A DNA stretch of 40,658 nucleotides from UBA3937 sp050951585. Lineage in GTDB: Bacteria > Bacillota > Peptococcia > DRI-13 > DTU073. The notes beneath the pieces are model-generated. The model searched no databases, was not told where the DNA came from, and saw only the letters and a list, made by a program, of their open reading frames with translations. Shown here one piece after another: positions 7,634-15,577 of the stretch; within the stretch, counting starts at the first letter, position 1, and each line of letters begins with the position of its first letter. The stretch is taken from contig JBMNJI010000009.1 in the NCBI GenBank assembly GCA_050951585.1, positions 1-40,658 on the forward strand. Direction: 5' to 3'. Both the position numbers and the translations under genes were made by a program.

Positions 7634-9703
7634 TTGGGGGGAGACAGAAAAAGACTGTCCAGACGCGGTGTAGCGCTGGGGATAATTGTGTGTCTGGGGA
7701 TTCTGGCAGCTTTGGGCGGTTATTATCATTGGCAGAATCAGCCGGCGCCCGGTCCGGTGCTGGATGGACAACCGGGGTATGATGTTATTGTGGTCGGCGG
7801 AGAGCCGGAAGGAGTGGCGGCGGCTTTATCGGCGGCACGCAATGGTTTAAAAACGTTGCTTCTGGAAGATGACGCGGCCCTTGGCGGGCTCATGACCTTG
7901 GGAGAGTTAAATTTTCTTGATATGAACCACGGTCCAAAGGACGAGCTACTGACGCGCGGTATCTTTGAGGAGTTTTATAATGATCTGGGGAATGCCTTTG
8001 ATCTGGAGGAAGCGAAGCAATATTTTCTCAATAAAGTGAAGAAAGAAAAAAACATCACTCTCCTTTTGAATACCAAAGTAGTTGAACCAATTATGGAGGG
8101 GAATATAATTAAAGGGGTGGTCGCCGAAACAAGCGAGGCGGCTGATGCGGATGAACTGAGTGAAGCGGCTGAAGCGAATCATGCGACCGGAGAAACAGGC
8201 AGTACGGGTGGTGGAAAGGAAACTAAGGAATATCTGGGCCTGCGCGTGATTGATGCGACTGTTGATGCCGATGTGGCGGCGGCCGCCGGTGTGCCCTACA
8301 CCATCGGCGGTGAGGACTACGGGGAAGAAGGCTTGTTGATGGGCGTGACCCTGGTCTTTGAGGTATCGGGAGTGGATTGGCAGCGCGTCATTAATTACCT
8401 GAAGCGGGAGGATAACGATCCCTATTCGGGGGCAAGTCAGGTCGCGGCCTGGGGTTATGGCGAGGAGGCGATGGAGTATCAGCCCCAAGACCCGCAGATG
8501 CGTTTTCGCGGCCCCAATCTGGCCCGGCAAAAAAACGGTAATGTCTTGATTAATGCTCTGTTGATTTTTGGGGTGGACGGGCTGGACCCGGTCTCCAAAG
8601 CGGAAGGGATTGCCCGCGGCAAGAAGGAAGCACCCCATATTGTGGAGTTTATGCGGGAGAAATTCCCCGGTTTTGAGCAAGCGGAGTTTGTCCGGACGGC
8701 GGAGCAGCTTTATGTGCGGGAGACACGGCATATCCAGGGTGTCTATCGTTTGACCATTACGGATGTTCTGGAAAACCGTGATCATTGGGATAAGATCGGC
8801 TTTGGCAGTTATCCGGTTGATGTCCAGCCCACAAGTCCAGGCAATTACGGCAATGTCATCGGCAAACCTGATCTGTATGCTATTCCGTTTCGTTGCCTGG
8901 TTCCCTTCGTGGTGGACAATCTCCTGGTGGTCGGGCGCAGCGCTTCTTATGATTCCCTGCCTCATGGCAGTGCCCGGGTCATTCCGGTGGGAATGGTGAC
9001 CGGCGAAGCGGCCGGGGTAGCCTGTGCCTATTCGGTGCGGGAGGAGCTTTCTTTCCGGGAAATGGCGGCAAACCGTGCGGCGATTGAATGGGTGCAGAAT
9101 CAATTGAAAAAGCAAGGGGCCTATTTGGTGGATTATACGCCGCCGCGTCCGGCGGTAATGGATCATTGGGCCTATCCCGGGGTGCGGGTGATGCGGGAGC
9201 TGGGCTTAATCGAAGGCGGCTATGCCAATGATTATGGTTTGGAGCGCGAGATCAATAAATGGAATCTGGAAAATAAGCTGAATAAAGTACTGCGGGTAGC
9301 TCAGGAGCGAAATCTGGCCAGGAAACAGGAGGAAAAAGAGCTTAAAGCGCCGCAAGGCCAGCAGTCAAGTGAGCTGCCGGAAAATCAGCAGGAAAAGCGG
9401 TCGGAGAACTTGCCGGAAAATGGGCAAGATAACCGGCCGGATAAGCAGCAGGAAAACTTGCGGGCGGAGGCGCGCCGAGTCGTGGTGCCCGAAGGAGTGA
9501 CGCGGCAGGGGATGCTCATTTGTGTGGCCGAAGGTTTAACCGGACAGCAGCTTCCTTTCTCCGAGGCGCAAGAATTGTTGCGGGAAAAAGGGATTTTGAC
9601 GGCTGATCTGGAGGAACGGCTCGGTAATGGGGAGGGGATCCCGACCTTTGCGGAGATGCTCGTGCTTCTGGCGAATACCTATTTGTATTTGCTCGAGCTT
9701 TAA
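7634..9703 (+). CDS. Membrane-anchored or exported FAD-dependent oxidoreductase, paralogue 2
   Basis: A 689-residue paralogue of the protein at 4570, closely alike through the whole FAD domain (YDVIVVGGEPEGVAAA, RETRHIQGVYRLT, SYDSLPHGSARVIPVG). It starts at TTG with GGGGG 8 nt upstream. The N-terminus differs from paralogue 1: it has LSRRGVALG followed by a hydrophobic helix. This fits a twin-arginine-like signal or a membrane anchor. A Glu/Ala/Thr-rich insert occurs near nt 8128-8228. The SLH-like DHWAYPGVRVMRELGLIEGGY (about residues 507-535) is followed by a Gln/Glu/Asn-rich linker with repeated LPEN units (nt 9340-9465), then a terminal helical segment. Substrate is unknown. Confidence 0.85.
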   Translation: MGGDRKRLSRRGVALGIIVCLGILAALGGYYHWQNQPAPGPVLDGQPGYDVIVVGGEPEGVAAALSAARNGLKTLLLEDDAALGGLMTLGELNFLDMNHGPKDELLTRGIFEEFYNDLGNAFDLEEAKQYFLNKVKKEKNITLLLNTKVVEPIMEGNIIKGVVAETSEAADADELSEAAEANHATGETGSTGGGKETKEYLGLRVIDATVDADVAAAAGVPYTIGGEDYGEEGLLMGVTLVFEVSGVDWQRVINYLKREDNDPYSGASQVAAWGYGEEAMEYQPQDPQMRFRGPNLARQKNGNVLINALLIFGVDGLDPVSKAEGIARGKKEAPHIVEFMREKFPGFEQAEFVRTAEQLYVRETRHIQGVYRLTITDVLENRDHWDKIGFGSYPVDVQPTSPGNYGNVIGKPDLYAIPFRCLVPFVVDNLLVVGRSASYDSLPHGSARVIPVGMVTGEAAGVACAYSVREELSFREMAANRAAIEWVQNQLKKQGAYLVDYTPPRPAVMDHWAYPGVRVMRELGLIEGGYANDYGLEREINKWNLENKLNKVLRVAQERNLARKQEEKELKAPQGQQSSELPENQQEKRSENLPENGQDNRPDKQQENLRAEARRVVVPEGVTRQGMLICVAEGLTGQQLPFSEAQELLREKGILTADLEERLGNGEGIPTFAEMLVLLANTYLYLLEL

Positions 9704-9759
9704 AGTCTCCCACCTCTAAGGCGGTAAGTGAGTAAGTAGAAATGAGTACTCTGGGACAG

Positions 9760-9795
9760 TGAGTATTGGGAGAGAAATGAGTATTGGGAGAGAAA
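9760..9795 (+). repeat. Tandem 18-bp direct repeat in the DUF5693 gene leader
   Basis: TGAGTATTGGGAGAGAAA occurs twice in exact tandem (9760-9777, 9778-9795). It lies within a purine-rich stretch (about 9727-9840) built of related words such as AAATGAG and GAGTA. No gene is visible in this gap. Confidence 0.8.
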
Positions 9796-9851
9796 GAGAA
9801 GAAATGAGCAATAAGAAAAGGAGAAATGGGTATTGGTGGAGGCGGTATTGA

Positions 9852-11813
9852 TTGCTGAGAGAGAATATTTTGCAGGGGAAATATCTTAAACCGGTTCTTG
9901 CCTTATTACTGGTGATTGGCGTGGTTGCCGCACTGGGGCTCAACTATTACCGCGTAAAGGCGGAACAGGGGTACAAGACCGTGGAAATTCTGGTGGATTA
10001 TGATGAGCTAAAGACACTGGCAGAGGCTCAGGAGCTGCCTTTAGGAACGGTCGCAACCAGGTTTCGGGAGGCCGGAGCCACCGGGGTGCTGGTGCGGGAA
10101 AGAACGGTGCAGGATTTAGAAGAAAGCGGAGAGCTGGTTATACTTAAGGGTAACGAACTGGCGCTACAGCAAAGCTTTAATCCGCAATTTCTGGCCGGGT
10201 TTACGCCGGAGAGGGAGCAGACCTATTTACTTTTTCAAGAGAATGCTGTAGAGAATGCTATTGAGAATGCCTATACTCTCTCAGGGGAGGTGCTTCACCA
10301 TCTGCAGTTCAAGAAGGCGGGTGTCACTGCCTCATCGTATGGTGACTGGCAGGTTATTGGCGTGCCCGGTTTAACGTTGCAGGAGCAGGAAAAACTGGGG
10401 ATCGGTTTCCCCCACCACAAACTGCAGGAGATTAAGGATGCAGGTTTGACGGTGGTGCCGCGCGTCAGAAGCTGGGCCCAGCCCAGTATCGATGCCCTAG
10501 AGGGCTTAGCCACCTCTTTGGGGAAAATCCCCGGCCTATCCATGGTAACCTTCAATGACGAAGTTTTGCCGGGGAGTCCGGTGTATCTGGCCGAGCAGTT
10601 CAAGGATTTGCAGATCCCGGTCGGCCTTTTTGAGTTTTACGCCCAGCAGGGGCTGAATCAGCTGGCCGTATTTATGGAAAAAAATGCGGTGCGCGTGCAT
10701 TGCATCGGCGAAGACGAGCTCCGGAAATTTAACGAGCAGACCGCGCTCGCCCGGTATGGCCTTGCTGTCTCTGAACGGAATATTCGGGTTTTGTATGTAC
10801 GTCTTTTCGGGATGCAGCAGCCGGATACTGCTTTGGCTAGAGGAATTGATTTCATCGGCCAGGTGAAAGCTAATGTGCAAGCAGAAGGGTTTACGGTAGG
10901 CACAGCCGGTCAGCTTCCTTCCCTCCCCTATTCGCGCTATCGCATTCTGGCAGTAGGGCTGGGAGTTATCGGCGGTGTGATGCTGCTCTTGCGGAGGATC
11001 TTCCCGCCCCTTTGGACGGCACTCTTCAGTATCGCCGCCTTAGTTGGCTGGGCCGGCTTGCTTTATCTTCAGCCTCTCTTGGCACGCAAGGCCTTTGCCT
11101 TACTGGCGACCATCCTGTTCCCGATTGTGGGGGTGATTACTTTTGTGCGGGCAGAGCGGAGAACTGTGCCGCAAACTGTGGTAGCTTTTCTGCAGATGAC
11201 CGGGCTGAGCTTTTTAGGGGCGATCCTCATGACGGGGTTACTTGCGGATAAATCTTTTCTGTTGAAGCTTGACCAGTTCAGCGGGGTGAAGCTTGCTCAT
11301 CTTTTGCCGCTTATAGTGATTCCTTTGTACTTTTTCTGGCAGGAATATGCCGATACAATTATCAGTACGTGCCGTAAGATTTTGACAGCGCCGCTCTTAG
11401 TCTGGTATGCTTTAGCCGCCGGGTTTATCCTGGCCGTTCTGGTCGTTTATTTACTGCGCACCGGCAATGATGCCCCTGCGCTCGTCAGCTCTCTGGAAAT
11501 CTGGCTGCGGGACACCCTGGACCAATTGCTGGGGGTGCGGCCGCGCACGAAGGAATTCCTGATTGGTCACCCGGCGATGCTGCTTTTACTGTATTACGGC
11601 TACAAATGGCCGCGGCTGCCGCTGTTGCTTCTGGGCGTGATCGGCCAGATTTCTCTGGTGAACACCTACGCGCATCTGCATACACCGGTGCTTGTTTCCT
11701 TAGTGCGTTCCTTCCATGGCCTATGGCTGGGGCTTCTCCTGGGAGTGGCAGCTATACTGGCAATGTCTATCCTGAATAAATGGCTGGCAAGGAGGCTTTC
11801 TGCTAATGGCTAA
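9852..11813 (+). CDS. DUF5693 family polytopic membrane protein
   Basis: A 653-residue membrane protein resembling the DUF5693 family, which is often found directly upstream of csaB in Firmicutes. One N-terminal membrane helix (about residues 14-33) is followed by a large domain of about 330 residues, presumably outside the cell. The C-terminal half is a cluster of roughly nine hydrophobic helices from about residue 365. The start is TTG with GGAGG 9 nt upstream. The last 8 bp overlap csaB, which implies translational coupling. A role in wall-polymer modification or export with CsaB is likely from context, but no biochemical function is established. Confidence 0.75.
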   Translation: MLRENILQGKYLKPVLALLLVIGVVAALGLNYYRVKAEQGYKTVEILVDYDELKTLAEAQELPLGTVATRFREAGATGVLVRERTVQDLEESGELVILKGNELALQQSFNPQFLAGFTPEREQTYLLFQENAVENAIENAYTLSGEVLHHLQFKKAGVTASSYGDWQVIGVPGLTLQEQEKLGIGFPHHKLQEIKDAGLTVVPRVRSWAQPSIDALEGLATSLGKIPGLSMVTFNDEVLPGSPVYLAEQFKDLQIPVGLFEFYAQQGLNQLAVFMEKNAVRVHCIGEDELRKFNEQTALARYGLAVSERNIRVLYVRLFGMQQPDTALARGIDFIGQVKANVQAEGFTVGTAGQLPSLPYSRYRILAVGLGVIGGVMLLLRRIFPPLWTALFSIAALVGWAGLLYLQPLLARKAFALLATILFPIVGVITFVRAERRTVPQTVVAFLQMTGLSFLGAILMTGLLADKSFLLKLDQFSGVKLAHLLPLIVIPLYFFWQEYADTIISTCRKILTAPLLVWYALAAGFILAVLVVYLLRTGNDAPALVSSLEIWLRDTLDQLLGVRPRTKEFLIGHPAMLLLLYYGYKWPRLPLLLLGVIGQISLVNTYAHLHTPVLVSLVRSFHGLWLGLLLGVAAILAMSILNKWLARRLSANG

Positions 11814-13167
11814 AATAGTCCTTTCCGGGTACTATGGGTTCAATAATTTAGGGGATGACGCGATTCTCTATACAATGATCAGAACTTTAAAAGAGATTGA
11901 GCCGACCCTTGAGATCACTATTTTGGCTCATAATCCGGATAATATGCGCAAATATATTAACGAAGAAGAAGGAATAAAGGCCGTCAATCGCTGGAGAGTG
12001 CCGGATGTTCTCCGGGCGATCTCCCGCTGTGATTTGTTTATCAGCGGGGGCGGGTCCCTTTTGCAGGACGTGAGTAGCGCCAACGGCATCCTGTATTATC
12101 TTGGGCTGATTGGGCTGGCCCGTTGGCTGGAGAAGCCGGTGTTGATTTATGCGCAAGGGATTGGGCCTGTGCTAAGAACGCGCAATAAGCGGTTAACCGG
12201 ATGGATTTTAAATGGCGTGAACAAGATTGCCGTCCGGGATCAGGAGTCGAAAGAGGATTTAGTGGCCATGGGCGTCCAGCAGGAAATCGCGGTGACGGCC
12301 GATCCGGTTTTTTGTTTGTATAAACATCAACCTGAGCCGAAAATCGGTTTGGGGATTTTACAGCGTTACGGTCTTATCGAGCCGAGAAAAGAGCAGTTGC
12401 CGAAAACTGTACTGCCGACGACTAGAGAGCAGATTCAGAACGGAGAACAGTTGCAGAATGGAGAACAGCTACAGAATGGAGAACAGCTACAGAATGGAGA
12501 ACAGCTACAGAATGGAGAAGAGTTGCAGAATAGCGGAATGCTGTCGGATAGTAAGCTAATGCCGGATGCTGAAAAACAGGACAAACAAGAAAAACAAGAA
12601 AAACAAGAAAAACAAGAAAAGCAGAAGCTTTTAGGCGTGTATCTACGGTCGTGGCATAAGAATGAATTTTTGCCGGCGCTGGTTGATTCTCTGCGGCAGA
12701 TGGCGGAAAAGGGCTGGAGGCTGGTTTTTGTGCCAATGCATTTTCCGATGGATATTACGATTGCCCGGGAAGCGGCGCGGCTTTTGAGTGATTATAATCC
12801 GGTTATTTTAAAGGAAAGATACTCTCCGGCGGAGATTCTCTCCTTAACGGGCAACTTTGATTTGGTGCTGGGCATGAGATTACATTCTTTGATTATGGCG
12901 GCAGTGAGCGGCGTACCTTTGGTGGGTCTTTCCTATGATCATAAAATTGACCGGTTATTGCGGCAAATTGGGCAGGTGGCGCTCTTTTCCACGAATAACC
13001 TGGATGCCCAGCGGTTAGCGGAAATGCTGACCTGGACGGACCAAAACCGGGGGGATCTGTTAAAGGAAATGGATTCCCGGCTCCAGACGATGTATCAGAA
13101 GGCTTGGACTACTGCCCGCATTGCCATTAGTATGTTGGAGGAAAGCGGCGCGGGAAGTGCGAAGTAA
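11806..13167 (+). CDS. csaB: CsaB polysaccharide pyruvyl transferase with repeat-expanded linker
   Basis: A 453-residue polysaccharide pyruvyl transferase. CsaB adds a ketal-linked pyruvate to the secondary cell-wall polymer, which allows SLH-domain proteins to bind. The N-terminal half shows YYGFNNLGDDAIL, FISGGGSLLQD and YAQGIGPV. The C-terminal half shows LGVYLRSWHK, MRLHSLIMAA and GLSYDHKIDRLL. The usual family length is about 360-370 residues. The extra length is an insert between the halves, made of five QNGEQ-L type hexapeptides and then four KQE tripeptides, encoded by tandem repeats. All repeats are in frame, so the protein is probably functional. It overlaps the DUF5693 gene by 8 bp. 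Confidence 0.92.
   Translation: MAKIVLSGYYGFNNLGDDAILYTMIRTLKEIEPTLEITILAHNPDNMRKYINEEEGIKAVNRWRVPDVLRAISRCDLFISGGGSLLQDVSSANGILYYLGLIGLARWLEKPVLIYAQGIGPVLRTRNKRLTGWILNGVNKIAVRDQESKEDLVAMGVQQEIAVTADPVFCLYKHQPEPKIGLGILQRYGLIEPRKEQLPKTVLPTTREQIQNGEQLQNGEQLQNGEQLQNGEQLQNGEELQNSGMLSDSKLMPDAEKQDKQEKQEKQEKQEKQKLLGVYLRSWHKNEFLPALVDSLRQMAEKGWRLVFVPMHFPMDITIAREAARLLSDYNPVILKERYSPAEILSLTGNFDLVLGMRLHSLIMAAVSGVPLVGLSYDHKIDRLLRQIGQVALFSTNNLDAQRLAEMLTWTDQNRGDLLKEMDSRLQTMYQKAWTTARIAISMLEESGAGSAK
12433..12535 (+). repeat. 18-bp in-frame minisatellite within csaB
   Basis: About five copies of an 18-bp unit (CAGAATGGAGAACAGCTA and close variants) encode repeated Q-N-G-E-Q-L. The copies differ by only a few bases, which points to recent expansion by slippage. 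The unit length is a multiple of three, so copy changes keep the frame. Confidence 0.95.
12582..12623 (+). repeat. 9-bp in-frame repeat within csaB
   Basis: About four near-identical copies of AAACAAGAA encode a K-Q-E run. It lies about 50 nt after the 18-bp repeat, in the same interdomain linker. Confidence 0.95.
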
Positions 13168-13252
13168 AAAGAAGCGCGAAGTCAGGGGCTCTAGACTTGA
13201 GGTTAGAGGTGAGATACAAGAAGTGGGAAACGAGAAGGCAGGTAAGAGTGTG

Positions 13253-14800
13253 ATGGGAAGCATTGCTCAGGCTGCCGTGATCATCATGATTATGAATCTG
13301 CTCAGCCGTCTGTTGGGCTTTGGGCGGGAAACGGTGATTGCCAACGAATTCGGGGCAACTTCATTTACTGATGCTTATTTGGTGGCGTATACGCTGCCCT
13401 ATTTTTTACAGGCCGTGCTGGGGATGGCTTTAGTCACCTCCATTGTTCCGGTGGTGACCAAGTATTTGGTCAAAGGCGAAGAGCGGGAGGCGTGGCGTAT
13501 TGCCAGTATTACCTTGAACTGGACAGCCCTGTTGATGACCGCGTTAACGATCCTGGGTATCGTGGGGGCGCGGGTATTGGTATTTCTTACGGCGCCCGGC
13601 TTTGACGAGGCAACGGCCGCTTTAGCCACTGAGTTGACGATGATTATGTTTCCTTCGCTTATTTTTATGGGGGTAGGGATGCTCGTCACCGGGATTCTAA
13701 ACGCGAAGAAATCCTTTGGGGTAGCGGCTTTTGCCCCCGGTTTTTCCAGCCTGATTATTATTTTCTCGGTCCTTTTCTGGGGCCGGTACGGGGTTCAATA
13801 TTTGGCCTGGGGAACTCTACTCAGCATGGTGGGTTTTTTGCTGATTCAGCTGCCCGTTTTAAAGAAGGTCGGTTTTCGTTATATCTGGGACTGGAACATC
13901 AGGCACCCGGAGGTACAGCGGCTTTTCCTCAATTTATTGCCGATTTTTTTGGGGACGGCGGTAAATCAGCTCTATCTGGCGATTAACCGGATTTTTGCTT
14001 CGGGCCTGGCCGAAGGCAGTATTTCTGCCCTTAATTATGCCGGTAAATTGATGAATCTGCCGATGGGGATTTTTGTGCTGGCTGTTTCGTCGGCGATTTA
14101 TCCCACTTTGGCGGAACAGGCTTTCAAGGGTGACCGGACCCAGCTGGGACGGACCCTGGCCCGGGGGTTGCGCCTGGTGCTCCTGGTGACTTTGCCGGCG
14201 GCGGCAGGTTTGATGGCGCTGAAGGTGCCGATTGTCAAACTGCTTTTTGAAAGAGGGGCCTTTGATAGTGCCGCCACCATGATGACCGCCGATGCCTTAT
14301 TTTATTTCTGCATCGGGATGTTTGCGGTGGCGGTAAACATGGTCATCACGCGGGCTTATTATGCCCTGGGTGATGTGAAAACGCCGCTGGCAGCTGGTTT
14401 TCTGTCGATTATCGTGAATGTTGTTGCGAGTATGGTGCTCACGCCGTCCTTGAGTCATGCGGGTTTGGCGCTGGCCAACAGTCTGGCGGCGGTATTTAAT
14501 GCACTGGTCATGTATGTCCTGCTCAAGAAACATGTGCCCTGTCTTTTTCTGGCGGAGTTGGGCCGTTCGGTGGGTAAATATTTAGCCGGTTCCCTACTGA
14601 CGGGGGTTGTGGCCTGGTCTCTTTATCGTTATCTGGCGGATACGGTTTTTGTTGAACAGAGTTTAACAATATTGTTGCTGAATGTGATGGTGAGTGTGAG
14701 CGTGGGCGTGCTGGTTTACGGGCTCTGCCTCCTGATCTCCCGTGAAGAGGAAACGGGAACTTTTTTAGAAAAAATAAGTCAAAAAATAATGAAGAGATAA
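13253..14800 (+). CDS. murJ: MurJ lipid II flippase
   Basis: A 515-residue MurJ/MviN-type flippase of the MOP superfamily. It moves lipid-linked peptidoglycan precursor across the membrane. The family N-terminus is present (NLLSRLLGFGRETVIANEFG), as are about 14 hydrophobic helices and the conserved LFERGAFD and ITRAYYALGDVKTP segments. An upstream in-frame extension would overlap csaB and consists of charged low-complexity sequence. ATG 13253 (or GTG 13250), directly before the first conserved residues, is therefore the better start. It follows csaB by 85 nt of purine-rich sequence with no terminator, so co-transcription is likely. Confidence 0.9.
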   Translation: MGSIAQAAVIIMIMNLLSRLLGFGRETVIANEFGATSFTDAYLVAYTLPYFLQAVLGMALVTSIVPVVTKYLVKGEEREAWRIASITLNWTALLMTALTILGIVGARVLVFLTAPGFDEATAALATELTMIMFPSLIFMGVGMLVTGILNAKKSFGVAAFAPGFSSLIIIFSVLFWGRYGVQYLAWGTLLSMVGFLLIQLPVLKKVGFRYIWDWNIRHPEVQRLFLNLLPIFLGTAVNQLYLAINRIFASGLAEGSISALNYAGKLMNLPMGIFVLAVSSAIYPTLAEQAFKGDRTQLGRTLARGLRLVLLVTLPAAAGLMALKVPIVKLLFERGAFDSAATMMTADALFYFCIGMFAVAVNMVITRAYYALGDVKTPLAAGFLSIIVNVVASMVLTPSLSHAGLALANSLAAVFNALVMYVLLKKHVPCLFLAELGRSVGKYLAGSLLTGVVAWSLYRYLADTVFVEQSLTILLLNVMVSVSVGVLVYGLCLLISREEETGTFLEKISQKIMKR

Positions 14801-14969
14801 AAGGAAAAACATCGCTTTAGGCGAATTAAATAAGACAAGTTAAGCTTGCATAAGGTAGTAACAGGGATTTTTTGCAAGCAAAAAGGTAGGTTCATGTATA
14901 TTAAGGATTTGTTAAGTTTTATGTGGATTTGAGAAAGGTAATGAACGTTAATAAAGAAGGAGGGTGAAT

Positions 14970-15437
14970 ATGCAGGATACAAAAGCAATACCGGATCAGG
15001 ATAAAAAAGCCATACTGGATATAGAAGCAATAAAAGGAATCTTGCCCCATCGCTATCCTTTTCTTTTGGTGGATCGGATTATCGAAATAGTTGAGGATCA
15101 GAAAATAGTCGGGCTGAAAAATGTCACGGCCAATGAGGAATTTTTCCAGGGGCATTTTCCCGGAAAAGCGGTAATGCCGGGCGTGCTACTGGTGGAGGCT
15201 TTGGCGCAGACGGGGGCGGTGCTTGTTTTATCAAAGCCGGAGAATAAAGGAAAAATTGCTTATTTTGCCCGCATCGATAATTGCCGCTTTAAAAGGCAGG
15301 TGGTCCCGGGGGATCAGTTAAGGCTGGAAATTGAGGTATTGAAGCTGAAAGGACCGGTGGGGAAATGTCAGGCCCGGGCTTTCGTCGGGGAAGAAATTGC
15401 CTGTGAGGCTGAGCTGACTTTTGCTCTCGAGGCATAG
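14970..15437 (+). CDS. fabZ: FabZ 3-hydroxyacyl-ACP dehydratase
   Basis: A 155-residue hot-dog-fold dehydratase of type II fatty-acid synthesis. It removes water from 3-hydroxyacyl-ACP to give trans-2-enoyl-ACP in the cytoplasm. Signature segments are LPHRYPFLLVDR, GHFPGKAVMPGVLLVEALAQ with catalytic H62 and E76, and the terminal EIACEAELTF. ATG 14970 has AAGGAGG 6 nt upstream; GTG 14964 would overlap that site. The gene stands alone among envelope genes rather than in a fab cluster. No lpx genes are nearby, so there is no sign of a lipid A pathway. Confidence 0.95.
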   Translation: MQDTKAIPDQDKKAILDIEAIKGILPHRYPFLLVDRIIEIVEDQKIVGLKNVTANEEFFQGHFPGKAVMPGVLLVEALAQTGAVLVLSKPENKGKIAYFARIDNCRFKRQVVPGDQLRLEIEVLKLKGPVGKCQARAFVGEEIACEAELTFALEA

Positions 15438-15501
15438 ACGGAAAAAAGAAAAAGTGTTATAATTAGTATTCGATATTGTAATTGTAAAAAAACTAAGAAT
15501 A

Positions 15502-15560
15502 AAGTTGCATTTTGATAAATTGCGTTTTGATAAATTGCGTTTTGCTTAAGTTGCATTTTG
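15502..15560 (+). repeat. Four imperfect 15-16-bp tandem repeats before the WecA/TagO-type gene
   Basis: Units at 15502-15516, 15517-15531, 15532-15547 and 15548-15560 share AA(A/G)TTGC(A/G)TTTTG. They end just before the ribosome-binding site of the next gene, so a change in copy number would alter the leader length. Confidence 0.85.
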
Positions 15561-15577
15561 TGGAGGGGGAAAACAAC

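Noticed and set aside
7946..9166. Long open frame (406 codons) on the minus strand
   Set aside because: It lies wholly inside the second flavoprotein gene, has no recognisable domain or ribosome-binding site, and its composition follows from codon bias of the plus-strand gene.
12433..12623. Possible CRISPR-like array
   Set aside because: The repeats are contiguous without spacers and encode an in-frame peptide repeat within csaB.
13121..13252. Upstream start for murJ overlapping csaB
   Set aside because: The extension is charged low-complexity sequence encoded by a purine-rich gap; the conserved MurJ N-terminus begins right after ATG 13253.
14844..14879. Stem-loop GCTTGCA...TGCAAGC in the murJ-fabZ gap as a terminator or riboswitch
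   Set aside because: Only 7 bp with a 22-nt loop and no T run; it matches no riboswitch that I recognise.
15512..15577. Upstream start for the WecA/TagO-type gene
   Set aside because: It would translate the tandem repeats (repeated I-N-C-V-L), while GTG 15578 has a strong ribosome-binding site at good spacing.
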